From: Pseudomonas rhodesiae
GTDB taxonomy: Bacteria > Pseudomonadota > Gammaproteobacteria > Pseudomonadales > Pseudomonadaceae
Assembly (NCBI RefSeq): GCF_007858255.1
Contig: NZ_VFEU01000007.1
Location: 248,001 to 312,000 of the forward strand
Length of the DNA: 64,000 bases
Reading direction: 5' to 3'
In this document: positions 50,661-59,578 of the stretch, piece by piece
Position numbering within the stretch: position 1 is the first letter of the stretch
Layout of the letters: the number at the start of each line of letters is the position of its first letter
Made by a program: the position numbers and the translations under genes
Notes under the pieces: model-generated
Seen by the model: the letters and a program-made list of their open reading frames with translations, nothing else
What the model was told of the DNA's origin: nothing
Databases searched by the model: none

Positions 50661-50693
50661 CAAGGTTATCCACAATTTGTGTGGATAACCTTG
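50661..50693. promoter_or_regulatory. Inverted pair of consensus DnaA boxes
   Basis: A perfect 14-bp inverted repeat (arms 50661-50674 and 50680-50693, loop ATTTG). Each arm contains a consensus DnaA box (TTATCCACA at 50666-50674, TGTGGATAA at 50680-50688). It lies 26 bases before the DUF1232 start, probably over its promoter. It may couple this gene to DnaA, or be a hairpin that only resembles such sites. Confidence 0.6.
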
Positions 50694-50719
50694 TGTGTCG
50701 ACTGGAACTGGAGTGACCG

Positions 50720-51175
50720 ATGAAACCACCCTTCAATTTCACCCGCTTTCTGCCCATGGCGGCACGCTTGCTAGGGCGTGGGCGCTTGCCGACCCTGTTG
50801 TTTGCCGTCGCTGCCAAGGGTTCCAGCCAAGGCGGCCGCCTGGGCAAACTCAAAGATGACCTCAAGCTGCTTCAGGCCCTTTGCCTGGCTTACTGGCGCG
50901 GCGAATACCGCGCCATCAGCCCCAAGGCACTGATCTCGATCGTGGCGGGGCTGATGTACTTCCTGAGCCCGGTCGACGCGATCCCGGACTTTATCCCGAT
51001 GTTTGGTATGTTCGATGATATCGCCGTACTAGCATGGATCATGAAGACGCTGGACGGCGAACTTAACGCCTTCCGCGCTTGGCGTGAGGCGCAGCGCCCG
51101 GAGAAGCTCGCCGTAGTCGAGCGCCTGCCTGCCACACCGGCGCTGCTCGCCCAGGAAAACCCGCAAAAAAACTGA
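50720..51175 (+). CDS. DUF1232 (YkvA) family protein
   Basis: A 151-residue protein with the DUF1232 core at about 68-105 (ISPKALISIVAGLMYFLSPVDAIPDFIPMFGMFDDIAVLAWIMK), which has the conserved PVDAIPDFIP motif within hydrophobic helices. The function is unknown; a small membrane-associated role is likely. GGAG lies about 7 bases upstream. The DnaA-box palindrome immediately before it is the notable context. Confidence 0.88.
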   Translation: MKPPFNFTRFLPMAARLLGRGRLPTLLFAVAAKGSSQGGRLGKLKDDLKLLQALCLAYWRGEYRAISPKALISIVAGLMYFLSPVDAIPDFIPMFGMFDDIAVLAWIMKTLDGELNAFRAWREAQRPEKLAVVERLPATPALLAQENPQKN

Positions 51176-51235
51176 TGGCATCGCTATCCCCCTGCGACCT
51201 CTATGGCTGTTAGGATTACACTCCTAAGGAAAGTG

Positions 51236-51248
51236 CTTACGTTGTAAG
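51236..51248. promoter_or_regulatory. Candidate operator of the XRE regulator
   Basis: CTTAC-GTT-GTAAG, a perfect 5-3-5 dyad 24 bases before the regulator start, where autoregulation by an XRE protein would be expected. Confidence 0.4.
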
Positions 51249-51271
51249 TGTTGTTATCCTACGGGGCAGTC

Positions 51272-51610
51272 ATGGATATTCAGATAATTTCACGCGACGG
51301 CGCACCCGAATACGCGGTGTTGCCATGGGAGCAGTACCAGGCGCTGCTTAAAGCGGCCGGTCAGCAACAGCCTCCGTCAGTTGTTTCCTCTCCTGCCCAG
51401 AGCACGGTCGATCAGGATCTGCGTCCGCTCGCCGACCTGCGCGGCCTACGTGAAGCCAAGGGCCTTGCTATTGAAGTGCTGGCCCGCACCGTGGGTATCA
51501 GCCCCTCGTATCTTGGATTGATCGAGAGTAGCGAGCGTCAGCCGGATGCTGCGATCCGCCGCAGCCTGGCCTGGGAATTGGGTGTGGCAGGTTGGAGGGA
51601 TGAATCTTGA
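51272..51610 (+). CDS. XRE-family helix-turn-helix protein
   Basis: A 112-residue protein. The first part (DIQIISRDGAPEYAVLPWEQYQALL) resembles a Phd/RelB-like antitoxin N-terminus. After a Q/S/P-rich linker comes a classical XRE helix-turn-helix (about 55-105: LRGLREAKGLAIEVLARTVGISPSYLGLIESSERQPD). The two-part structure suggests a repressor-antitoxin. The downstream gene overlaps it by 4 bases and could be the partner, though it has no known toxin domain. Confidence 0.8.
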   Translation: MDIQIISRDGAPEYAVLPWEQYQALLKAAGQQQPPSVVSSPAQSTVDQDLRPLADLRGLREAKGLAIEVLARTVGISPSYLGLIESSERQPDAAIRRSLAWELGVAGWRDES

Positions 51611-51978
51611 GCCTACGTATCAGCCGTCAACACTGGGATGGGTTGCTCAACGAGCTGGACCAGGCGCGCCGCCAGCGCCATCTACTGACGTATCGGGCGC
51701 TGCTGGAGCGTTTGCAGTTTCCCTCACCGGCCATGCAGACCTTGGCCGCCGCCCTGGAGCACCTGGCGGCCTTGGATGCCAAGGCCGATCAGCCGCTGCG
51801 TAGCTCCTTGGTGATCAGCCAGGGCGCCAGTCGCCTGCCGCGTACTGGTTTTTTTGAATGCGTGGAGCGTCTGGGACGTTTCAGCGGACCGTCCGACGGT
51901 GTGGCCGCTGCCTCCTGGCATGCTTCCGAAGTGGTACGGGTGTTCGAATACGAGTATCCGGAATCCGCCGAGGCTTAA
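51607..51978 (+). CDS. Hypothetical protein coupled to the XRE regulator
   Basis: A 123-residue protein of unknown function. It starts with TTG at 51607, overlapping the regulator stop, and GGAGG lies 8 bases upstream, which supports this unusual start. The N-terminal half (WDGLLNELDQARRQRHLLTYRALLERLQFPSPAMQTLAAALEHLAALD) is helical and the C-terminal half contains LRSSLVISQGASRLPRTGFFECVERLGRF. Similar short proteins occur beside HTH genes in pseudomonads. I see no catalytic motif. It overlaps the end of the convergent EAL-GGDEF gene by 4 bases. Confidence 0.7.
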   Translation: MSLRISRQHWDGLLNELDQARRQRHLLTYRALLERLQFPSPAMQTLAAALEHLAALDAKADQPLRSSLVISQGASRLPRTGFFECVERLGRFSGPSDGVAAASWHASEVVRVFEYEYPESAEA

Positions 51979-53744
51979 ACCGCTGCCGAGAGCATGTCCA
52001 TGCTGTTGATCACATGGACGCTATAGCCCTCCATGTCCTTGGCATGATGCTTGGCCTGCGACGCCAGCTCTGCCAACTGGCTGGCGTCGAGCTGTTCACA
52101 GGCCTGTGGATGTAGATGGACAACGCCGATCGACAGCGAAAGCAGGGCAAACTCCTGGCGCACACCCTGGCGGTTCAATGCGACGAAGCAGCCGGCATCC
52201 AGGTGTTCGGCGCGGTAGAAGCGCCGGCATTGGGTGTGAAAATCATCCAGCAACTGGTTGAGCCGCTTGCGCCAATCCTGCGGCCCCAGCACCAGCAAAA
52301 AATCATCGCCGCCGATATGCCCGACGAAGTCGCGGCTTGGGTCAACTCGGTCGTTCAGGCACTGTGCCAGGCACAGCAACACCTCATCCCCCCGTCCGTA
52401 GCCATAGATATCGTTGAAGGGCTTGAAGCTGTCGATGTCCACGTAACAGATCACCGACTCCCGTTGCTGTTGTAACAGGCGCGTGAGGCATTGCTGAATC
52501 GGCACGTTGCCCGGCAGCAAGGTCAGTGGATTGGCGTAGCGCGCCTGTTGGATTTTCAGCTCGGTGATCAACTTCAGCACGTCGATCACTCGGCCCAGGC
52601 CCAGGTAGTCGCCATTGAGCGTGATGATGAAATCTTCCTCGATCCGCTGCCGTGCACGGCTGGTCAGCAGACGGCTGACCTGTTGCAGTGATTGGCTCAG
52701 TTCCACCGCCAGGAAGTCGCTGCTCATCAGGCGGCTGATGGGCTTGCGCGCAAACAGATCGGTAGCGAACGGCTTGAGCAGCGCGTCGGACAGCGAATGC
52801 CGGTGCACGATGCCCACCGGATGGCCGCGGCCATCGAGCACCGCCAGTGAATTGAGATTGGCCTGGCGGCGAAAGGCCTCCAGGACCTGGGCGGTGGCGG
52901 TGTCTTGATCCACCGCTGGTTGTTCGCTCAGCAGGGCACTGAGGTCGCTGCCTTCTTCGTTGAGGGACACGTTGGCGCTCTCAGGTTTGGGCAGCATCAA
53001 CCGCGCTTCCTGCGGTGGCTGTTCCTGTGGCCGACAGAGCAGATAGCCCTGGACCAGGTCGACGCCCATTTCCGTCAATACCGCCAGCTCTTCCGGCAAC
53101 TCGATACCTTCGGCGATCACTTGCGCGCGCGATGCCCTGGCGATTTGCAGGATCGAGCCGACAAACTCACGCTTGAGCGCATCCTGGTGGATGCCGTCGA
53201 TAAAGTGTCGATCGATTTTCACGTAGTCGGGACGCAGTTCCGACCACAGGCGCAGGCTGGAGTACCCGGCGCCCAGATCATCCAGGGCAATGGAAAAACC
53301 CATGTTGCGATAGTGGTGCAGGGCGGTCTGCAGTAGATCGAAATCGTCAGTGGGGGTTTGCTCGGTGAGTTCGATCACCACCTGGCTCGGCGGAATACCG
53401 AAGTCGTGCAGCAATTGCAGGGTGCGGCCCGGCTGGTGCGCCGTTTCCATCAAGGATTCCGGCGAGATGTTGAGGAACAGCTTGCCCGGCAGTTGCTGTT
53501 CGCTGAAGCGTCGGCAGGCACTTTCGCGACATGCCATTTCCAGGTCGCTCAGGCGTCCAGCCTGGCTGGCCACGGCGAACAGTGCGACGGGGGAGTGCAG
53601 GGGGCTGTTGGAGGGGCCGCGGCTGAGCGCTTCGTAGCCCAGAATACGGCGTTCGGATAAGCAGAGGATCGGCTGGAACAGGCTGTGCAAACTGCCTTGA
53701 GCCAGGATTGAGCCCAATGCGTTCAGCTGTTCGGTCATGGTCAT
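51975..53744 (-). CDS. EAL-CBS-GGDEF cyclic-di-GMP protein
   Basis: A 589-residue protein in the unusual order EAL first (about 10-240), a CBS pair (about 270-395), then GGDEF (about 410-575). The EAL domain keeps the catalytic set (YEALSRG, NISPE, ELTE, ALDDLGAGYSS, KID, AEGIE, QGYLLCRP), so phosphodiesterase activity is likely. The GGDEF motif reads GGDDF, compatible with activity, and the I-site region is not clear to me. It has no signal or membrane segment. It corresponds to PA3258, next to prc, and probably degrades or senses c-di-GMP with nucleotide input through CBS. Confidence 0.92.
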   Translation of the reverse strand: MTMTEQLNALGSILAQGSLHSLFQPILCLSERRILGYEALSRGPSNSPLHSPVALFAVASQAGRLSDLEMACRESACRRFSEQQLPGKLFLNISPESLMETAHQPGRTLQLLHDFGIPPSQVVIELTEQTPTDDFDLLQTALHHYRNMGFSIALDDLGAGYSSLRLWSELRPDYVKIDRHFIDGIHQDALKREFVGSILQIARASRAQVIAEGIELPEELAVLTEMGVDLVQGYLLCRPQEQPPQEARLMLPKPESANVSLNEEGSDLSALLSEQPAVDQDTATAQVLEAFRRQANLNSLAVLDGRGHPVGIVHRHSLSDALLKPFATDLFARKPISRLMSSDFLAVELSQSLQQVSRLLTSRARQRIEEDFIITLNGDYLGLGRVIDVLKLITELKIQQARYANPLTLLPGNVPIQQCLTRLLQQQRESVICYVDIDSFKPFNDIYGYGRGDEVLLCLAQCLNDRVDPSRDFVGHIGGDDFLLVLGPQDWRKRLNQLLDDFHTQCRRFYRAEHLDAGCFVALNRQGVRQEFALLSLSIGVVHLHPQACEQLDASQLAELASQAKHHAKDMEGYSVHVINSMDMLSAAV

Positions 53745-53762
53745 GGCGATCTCGATCGAAAA

Positions 53763-53796
53763 AAAAGGACTCCAGGCATGATGCCTGGGGTCCTTT
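53763..53796 (-). terminator. Terminator after prc
   Basis: AAAGGACTCCAGGCA and TGCCTGGGGTCCTTT form a 15-bp stem with one mismatch, flanked by T-runs on both strands. It lies between prc and the EAL-GGDEF start. Confidence 0.85.
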
Positions 53797-53862
53797 ATTT
53801 CACGACAGAATGATGTCTATTTGATGACACTCCGGAGAGCGTTCACATTAAATCGCCATCAT

Positions 53863-55944
53863 TTACTGCTTGGCTACCTGCTTGCTGATCTTGAGGTAGT
53901 CCAACAGGATCCGGCCCGTTTCGGCCAGGTAAGCGTCATCTTCAGGCTTGGTTTTATCCGCCTCGGTTGGCAAGGCGTCCTCGTCTTCTTTCTTCAGCTC
54001 TTTGAGCGGATCTTCACCCTTGGCTTTACGGCGGATGTTTTCCAGTACAAGTTGCTTGTTTTCGATATCGGTATGCTGAGCGCGGCGGTCCGCTTCGTTG
54101 AGGCTGACGGTTTTTTCTTCCATCAACTTCTTGGCCAGGGCCAGCTTGTCGCGGATAAACACGAACTCGGCGTCCTTGGCGGAGCGGGTGTCGTGATCAG
54201 CCTTGAGCTGCGCCAGGAACGGCTTGAACGGATCGGACGCCGGTTTGATCGCCGGGCGGATGGTGTCCCACGGCATGGCTTCCGGTAGAGCGCTTTCGCC
54301 GATTTCCTTGGTATCGATGACCGATGGGAAATCGATATCCGGCAGCACGCCCTGATGCTGGGTGCTCTGCCCGGACACCCGGTAGAACTTGGCCAATGTC
54401 AGCTTCAGCTCGCCATGGTTGAGCGGCTGGATGGTCTGCACGGTGCCTTTGCCGAAGGTCTGGCCACCGATGATCAACGCGCGGTGATAGTCCTGCATGG
54501 CACCGGCGAAAATCTCCGAAGCCGACGCCGAGAGGCGGTTGACCAACAACGCCATCGGCCCTTTGTAGAACGCGCCCGGGTTTTCGTCTTCCAGCACGTC
54601 GACACGGCCGTCGGCGTTGCGTACCAACACGGTCGGACCTTTGTCGATAAACAGGCTTGTCAGCTCGGTGGCTTCTTGCAAGGAACCGCCGCCGTTGTTG
54701 CGCAGGTCGATGACCACGCCGTCGACTTTTTCCTTCTGCAATTCTGTCAGGATTTTCTTAACGTCGCGGGTGGTGCTCTTGTAGTTCGGGTCGCCAGCAC
54801 GGAAGGCTTTGAAGTCCAGGTAGAAAGCCGGGATCTCAATGACGCCCAGTTTGTAATCCTTGCCATCCTGCTTGAGGTTAAGGACTTTCTTCTGCACGGC
54901 CTGGTCTTCGAGCTTCACCGCTTCACGGGTGATCGACACAATCTTGCTGGTCTGGTCGTTGGGGGCATTGGTGTGTGGAATCACTTCCAGGCGCACCACG
55001 CTGCCTTTCGGACCACGGATCAGCTTGACCACTTCGTCCAAGCGCCAACCGACCACATCGACCATCTCTTTGTCGGCCTGGGCCACGCCGATGATCTTGT
55101 CGGCCGGTGCGACCTGCTTGGTCTTGTCGGCCGGACCTGCTGGCACCAGACGCACGATCTTGACTTGGTCGTTGTCGCTTTGCAGGACGGCACCGATGCC
55201 TTCCAACGACAGACTCATATTGATATCGAAATTTTCCGCGTTATCTGGCGACAGATAATTGGTGTGCGGGTCGTAGGACATCGCGAAGGTGTTGATGTAC
55301 GCCTGGAAGATATCTTCGGCGCGGGTCTGGTCCAGACGCGCCAGCTGATTCTTGTAACGCTTGGTCAACAGCTCTTGGATGGCCTTGGGCTCTTTGCCGG
55401 CAATCTTCAGGCGCAGCACTTCGTCTTTGACGCGTTTGCGCCACAGATCGTCGAGGGCAGCGGTGCTGGTCAGCCAAGGGGCGTCCTTGCGGTCCACCAG
55501 AAGAGTTTCTTTCTGGGTGAAGTCAAGTTTGTCGACGCCTTTGTCCAGTTCAGCCAGCGCGAAGTCCAGACGCGCTTTGACGCGGTCCAGGTAGCGCTTG
55601 TAGATGGTGAAACCGGGTTGCAGGTCGCCGCTCTTGAGGAAGTCGTCGAACTGGGTCTTCCACTTGTCGAACTCAGCGATATCGCTGGCCAGGAAGTAGC
55701 TGCGCGACGGATCCAGCAGCTTGAGGTAGCTGTCGTAGATGATCACCGAGCGCGCGTCGTCCAGCGGCGGCTTGCTGTAGTGATGGCGCTTGAGCAACTC
55801 GACGACGTTTAGGCTGGCGATCACCTCATCGCGATCCGGCTGAAGGTTGTCCCAGCTGTTGGCTGCGAACGTATGGGTCGACATCGACGCAAAGCCGAGA
55901 CCAATGAAAAGAGCGAGGGCGGTGCTGGGGAACAGATGCTTCAT
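53863..55944 (-). CDS. prc: Carboxy-terminal processing (tail-specific) protease
   Basis: A periplasmic S41 protease of about 693 residues (704 if the ATG at 55977 is used). It has a signal peptide (LFPSTALALFIGLGFASMSTHTFAA), an N-terminal Prc domain, a PDZ domain (about 230-320), and the catalytic Ser/Lys dyad in NRLSASASEIFAGAMQDYHRALIIGGQTFGKGT. A long C-terminal helical region is rich in K/E/D. It degrades proteins with nonpolar C-termini and in Pseudomonas affects MucA stability and envelope homeostasis. It matches PA3257 (algO). Confidence 0.95.
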   Translation of the reverse strand: MKHLFPSTALALFIGLGFASMSTHTFAANSWDNLQPDRDEVIASLNVVELLKRHHYSKPPLDDARSVIIYDSYLKLLDPSRSYFLASDIAEFDKWKTQFDDFLKSGDLQPGFTIYKRYLDRVKARLDFALAELDKGVDKLDFTQKETLLVDRKDAPWLTSTAALDDLWRKRVKDEVLRLKIAGKEPKAIQELLTKRYKNQLARLDQTRAEDIFQAYINTFAMSYDPHTNYLSPDNAENFDINMSLSLEGIGAVLQSDNDQVKIVRLVPAGPADKTKQVAPADKIIGVAQADKEMVDVVGWRLDEVVKLIRGPKGSVVRLEVIPHTNAPNDQTSKIVSITREAVKLEDQAVQKKVLNLKQDGKDYKLGVIEIPAFYLDFKAFRAGDPNYKSTTRDVKKILTELQKEKVDGVVIDLRNNGGGSLQEATELTSLFIDKGPTVLVRNADGRVDVLEDENPGAFYKGPMALLVNRLSASASEIFAGAMQDYHRALIIGGQTFGKGTVQTIQPLNHGELKLTLAKFYRVSGQSTQHQGVLPDIDFPSVIDTKEIGESALPEAMPWDTIRPAIKPASDPFKPFLAQLKADHDTRSAKDAEFVFIRDKLALAKKLMEEKTVSLNEADRRAQHTDIENKQLVLENIRRKAKGEDPLKELKKEDEDALPTEADKTKPEDDAYLAETGRILLDYLKISKQVAKQ

Positions 55945-56029
55945 GCTGGTTCGACGCGGGGGCAATTGATAACGCATATTAGGCCGTCTTTGAAGTCGCC
56001 GGTTCCGTGTGGGCCGGTCGCATAATGCA

Positions 56030-56056
56030 AAAAGCCCGACGCTACTGCTACGGGCT
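56030..56056 (-). terminator. Terminator for the leftward HAD/ABC transcripts
   Basis: On the minus strand AGCCCG...CGGGCT is followed by TTTTTGC, a rho-independent signal 220 bases past the HAD stop and just before prc. Confidence 0.75.
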
Positions 56057-56082
56057 CAGTCCAGACTCACTATGGAGGCACT

Positions 56083-56151
56083 GTGAAAGCATTGCAAGGC
56101 GTTGAAGATCATGTGATGTGCTTGGCGTCTCGAGTCCTACATACGATGTAG
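56083..56151 (+). pseudogene. 5' remnant of a zinc-type quinone oxidoreductase gene
   Basis: GTG at 56083 with a perfect GGAGG upstream encodes MKALQGVEDHV, then loses resemblance and stops at 56149. The sequence matches the start of quinone oxidoreductase/alcohol dehydrogenase proteins (MKALQGVDGHVEWV... from memory). In P. aeruginosa such a gene (PA3256) sits at this spot, between prc and the HAD gene. All but about 35 bases of the coding sequence has been deleted. The following CCTACAT-ACG-ATGTAGG palindrome (56137-56153) is near the break. Confidence 0.6.
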
Positions 56152-56277
56152 GCTCGTTTCGCATTTCAATGATGACTTCGAACCTTGATCGCGCCGATGT
56201 ATGACAGCATGGGCGGCTCTTTTTGCCATTGTCTGACAGTGACGCTTGCACTTCGATCGGCGCGCGTTCCACACGCA

Positions 56278-56931
56278 TCAATCCCAATGATGAATCGGCC
56301 AACCCGCCTGTTCGGCATGGGCCCTTAACACTGGGTCGGGGTTCACCACCTGGGGATGATCGACCTTCAACAGCAAGGGCAAATCATTGCGCGAATCCGA
56401 ATAGAAGTACGCGCCGTCCAAGGTTTGCTCTTCCTGCGCCAACCAATCCAGCAAGCGCGTGATCTTACCCTCACGGTAGGTGAGGACCCCTACGGTTTTG
56501 CCGCTGTAAACGCCATGGCTGACATCCAGCTCGATGCCAAGCACCTCATCGATACCGATGCGCGCGGCAATCGGCTTGACCAAATGCGTGCCCGACGCGG
56601 AGATCACCAGAATCCGGTCGCCCTGAGCTCGGTGGCGGGCAATGGTTTTGGTGGCGTCGCTGTAGATCAGCGGTTCGATCACGTCTTCGACCCACGGCTC
56701 CACCAAGTGCTCGATTTCCTCCGGCGTGCGGCCGATCATCGGCTCCAGGCTGAAGTCCATAAAGTCTTCCATCGCCAGTTTGCCCTGGCTGTAGGCGTCC
56801 ATCAGTTCGTTGTTCCTGCGCATGAACGACTCGGGGTCGACCCAGCCCAGACGGCCCATCTGCTCGCTCCATAAGGTGGCGCAGTCGCCGTGGATCAGGG
56901 TGTCGTCCAAATCAAAAATTACCAATGCCAT
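56278..56931 (-). CDS. HAD-family phosphatase (HAD-IB)
   Basis: A 217-residue HAD hydrolase. Motif I is FDLDDTLIHGD with nucleophile D7 and acid D9, motif II SASG (about 109-112), a lysine follows (about 152, EGKITRLL) and motif IV is FYSDSRNDLPLL. The SerB/CicA-like subtype hydrolyses small phosphomonoesters in the cytoplasm. It lies 28 bases after the ABC ATPase gene in the same direction and may share its transcript, which fits a phosphate-ester uptake pathway. It is syntenic with PA3255. Confidence 0.9.
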   Translation of the reverse strand: MALVIFDLDDTLIHGDCATLWSEQMGRLGWVDPESFMRRNNELMDAYSQGKLAMEDFMDFSLEPMIGRTPEEIEHLVEPWVEDVIEPLIYSDATKTIARHRAQGDRILVISASGTHLVKPIAARIGIDEVLGIELDVSHGVYSGKTVGVLTYREGKITRLLDWLAQEEQTLDGAYFYSDSRNDLPLLLKVDHPQVVNPDPVLRAHAEQAGWPIHHWD

Positions 56932-56959
56932 CCGTTACGCTCTCTCAATAAATCACTGC

Positions 56960-57949
56960 TCAGGCTACTTCACATAGCGCGCTGGGGTCGATGGAAAGTG
57001 CCAGGCGCTGGCCGTCAGGGTGCAGATCCTGCGCCGAGCGGTTGAGCACATCCACCACCAGCTCTACGCCGCGGGCTTCGATACGATAGCGGATCACGTT
57101 GCCCAGCAGACTGTGGCTGCGCACCAGTGCGTCGAGTTCGCCGCTGCGGCTCAGTTCGATGGATTCCGGGCGAATCGCAATGCGGCCGCTGATCGGGCGT
57201 TGCAGCAAGCGGCTAGCCTTGTCGGCGTCCAGCAGGTTGTAGTTGCCGATAAAACCGGCGGCGAATACGTCCACCGGCGCCGTATAGAGCGTCTCCGCAT
57301 CGCCGCTCTGCACGATCTTGCCCTGGTTCATCAGGAAGATGCGGTCGGACATGGTCAGCGCTTCCTCCTGGTCATGGGTCACGAAAATCGTGGTCAGCCC
57401 CAGCTCGCGCTGAATCTCGCGGATCTGTTCGCGCAGGTGCTTGCGAATCCGGGCATCAAGCGCCGACAGCGGTTCATCCAGCAGCAACAGGCGTGGGCGG
57501 GTCACCAGAGAGCGGGCCAGGGCGACACGCTGGCACTGGCCGCCGGACATCTGGTGCGGATACCGGCCGGCCAGGTCTTTGAGTTCCACCAGTTGCAGTA
57601 CTTCCTGCACGCGCTTGTGGCTGTCAGCGGCGTTGACCTTTTGCATGCGCAGGCCAAACGCGACGTTTTGCTCGACGGTCATGTTGGGGAACAGCGCATA
57701 GCTCTGGAACACCATGCCGATGTGGCGCTTCTGTGGGCTCAGCGGAACGATGTCCTGGCCATCCAGCAGGATTTGCCCGCTGTCCACGGCGGTCAGGCCG
57801 GCGATGCAGCGCAGCAGGGTCGATTTGCCGCAACCGGACGGGCCGAGCAGGGTGACGAATTCGCCCTTGGCGATTTCGCAATTGATGTCGCTGAACACCG
57901 GCGTGCCGGCGTAGCTTTTCTGCAGGTGTTGCACGCTGACGAAGCTCAT
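56960..57949 (-). CDS. ABC importer ATP-binding subunit
   Basis: A 329-residue ATPase of the spermidine/iron/phosphonate importer group, with Walker A GPSGCGKSTL (about 36-45), signature MSGGQCQRVALARS, Walker B LLLLDEPLSALD, H-loop VTHDQEEAL and a C-terminal TOBE domain (about 240-329). The signature has C where Q is usual (SGGQQQR). It overlaps the permease gene by 4 bases. It corresponds to PA3254. Confidence 0.93.
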   Translation of the reverse strand: MSFVSVQHLQKSYAGTPVFSDINCEIAKGEFVTLLGPSGCGKSTLLRCIAGLTAVDSGQILLDGQDIVPLSPQKRHIGMVFQSYALFPNMTVEQNVAFGLRMQKVNAADSHKRVQEVLQLVELKDLAGRYPHQMSGGQCQRVALARSLVTRPRLLLLDEPLSALDARIRKHLREQIREIQRELGLTTIFVTHDQEEALTMSDRIFLMNQGKIVQSGDAETLYTAPVDVFAAGFIGNYNLLDADKASRLLQRPISGRIAIRPESIELSRSGELDALVRSHSLLGNVIRYRIEARGVELVVDVLNRSAQDLHPDGQRLALSIDPSALCEVA

Positions 57950-58746
57950 TGGCTTTTGTCCTTGTTCAAGAAGGTGGCGGCCCAGGTCAGTACCAGCACA
58001 AAGAAGAAGTAGGAAATGACCACGGCACTGGTGAAGTGGCCGCTGCTGTTGCGCATATTGTTGAGGTACACCTGCAGGGTTTCGTAGCGGGTGCCCACCA
58101 GGATGTTGGCGAACACGAATTCACCGAACAGGAACGAGAACGACAGCAACAGCGCCACCATCAGGCCTTTGCGCAGGTTGGGCAGCACCACCAGGATCGC
58201 GGCTTGCCAGGTGCTGGCGCCGAGCAGTTGCGAGGCGTCCATCAGGTCGCGCAGGTTGATGGCCTGCAGGTTGTTGGTGATCGCCCGATACATAAACGGC
58301 AGCGCGACCGTGAAGTAGCAGCCGATCAGGATCCACGGCGTGCCCACCATCGCCATCGGCCCGGAGCCGTAAAGCTGCAGCAAGCCTACCGACGACACCA
58401 CCGGCGGCACCGCAAACGGCAGCAGGATCAGGATATTCATCAGCGCGTCGAGTTTGGGAAAGTGGTAATGCACCACGAACAGCAGCGGCAGGATCAACAC
58501 CACCGACAGGATCAGCGCGCCCACGCACACTACCAATGATTGGCCGAAGGCCATCAGAAAGCGCGGGTCGCTCCACAGCTGCACATACCATTTAACGGTA
58601 AATCCGGCCGGCAGAATGGTCGCCGACCAACTGCTGGCAATCGAATAGACAAACGTGCCCACCAACGGCAGTACCAGAATGGCAAACAGCAGGTACACCA
58701 TCACGCGATGGTAGAGGGAGGCCGGGCCGGCTTCAGCGCGAGACAT
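57946..58746 (-). CDS. ABC importer permease 2
   Basis: A 266-residue binding-protein-dependent permease with six predicted helices and the coupling (EAA-like) loop MDASQLLGASTWQAAILVVLPNLRKG. It overlaps its neighbours on both sides (4 bases with the ATPase, 14 with permease 1), indicating tight co-translation. Confidence 0.92.
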   Translation of the reverse strand: MSRAEAGPASLYHRVMVYLLFAILVLPLVGTFVYSIASSWSATILPAGFTVKWYVQLWSDPRFLMAFGQSLVVCVGALILSVVLILPLLFVVHYHFPKLDALMNILILLPFAVPPVVSSVGLLQLYGSGPMAMVGTPWILIGCYFTVALPFMYRAITNNLQAINLRDLMDASQLLGASTWQAAILVVLPNLRKGLMVALLLSFSFLFGEFVFANILVGTRYETLQVYLNNMRNSSGHFTSAVVISYFFFVLVLTWAATFLNKDKSQ

Positions 58747-59578
58747 GGTAGCTCCTCTTGAGCAGCAATTGATGGACCACGGTGATCACGGTCATCAACG
58801 CCACCAGTACCACGGCGAGGGCGCTGGCCATGTTCGGGTCCAGGGAGATATCCCCGGACACCATCGCGGCGATGCGGATCGGCAAGACGTTGAAATTGCC
58901 GGTGGTCAATGCGTACACCGTGGCATAGGCGCCCAGGGCATTGGCCAGCAGGATCACGAAGGTGCCGAGCAGCGCGGGCGTGAGCACCGGCAGGCCAATG
59001 TGTCGCCAGAACTGCCAGCCACTGGCGCCCAGCAGCGCTGCCGACTCACGCCAGTCCTCGCGCAAGGCATCGAAGGCCGGGTAAAGCAGCAACACGCCGA
59101 GGGGAATCTGGAAATAGGTATAGAGGATGATCAACCCGGTTTTCGAGTACAGGTTGAAGTCTTCGATGATGCCCGCCTGCTTGAGCATGATCGTGATACT
59201 GCCGTTGAACCCCAACAGGATGATGAAGGCGAAGGCCAGGGGGACGCCGGCGAAGTTGCTGGTCATGTTGGCGAAGGCGGTGACGAAATTGCGCAGGGGC
59301 GAGTCCACCCGGCGCAACGAGTAGCTGCCCAGCACGGAAATGATGATCCCGAACACGCTGGAGTAGAAACTGATCTCCAGGCTGTACTGGATGGCCTGCA
59401 GGTAGAACTTCGAACTGAAGATCCGCGTGAAGTTGTCCACGCCCCAGCCGGACTCTTCGGTTTGCAGGCTGTTGATCAGCACCCATACCAACGGCGCGAT
59501 TTCGAACACGATAAAGAACAGTGCAAAAGGCATCAGGCACAGCAGGGCCAGCCATTTGCCGCGGGTCATGGCATTCAC
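58733..59578 (-). CDS. ABC importer permease 1
   Basis: A 281-residue permease with six predicted helices and the EAA loop ESAALLGASGWQFWRHIGLPVLTPA. I chose the GTG at 59578, because GGGAG lies 8 bases upstream and the codon overlaps the stop of the preceding gene (GTGA). The ATG at 59569 has no ribosome site. Confidence 0.9.
   Translation of the reverse strand: MNAMTRGKWLALLCLMPFALFFIVFEIAPLVWVLINSLQTEESGWGVDNFTRIFSSKFYLQAIQYSLEISFYSSVFGIIISVLGSYSLRRVDSPLRNFVTAFANMTSNFAGVPLAFAFIILLGFNGSITIMLKQAGIIEDFNLYSKTGLIILYTYFQIPLGVLLLYPAFDALREDWRESAALLGASGWQFWRHIGLPVLTPALLGTFVILLANALGAYATVYALTTGNFNVLPIRIAAMVSGDISLDPNMASALAVVLVALMTVITVVHQLLLKRSYHVSR

Noticed and set aside
54355..55812. Plus-strand open frame of 485 codons
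   Set aside because: Antisense to prc. No start signal or domain.
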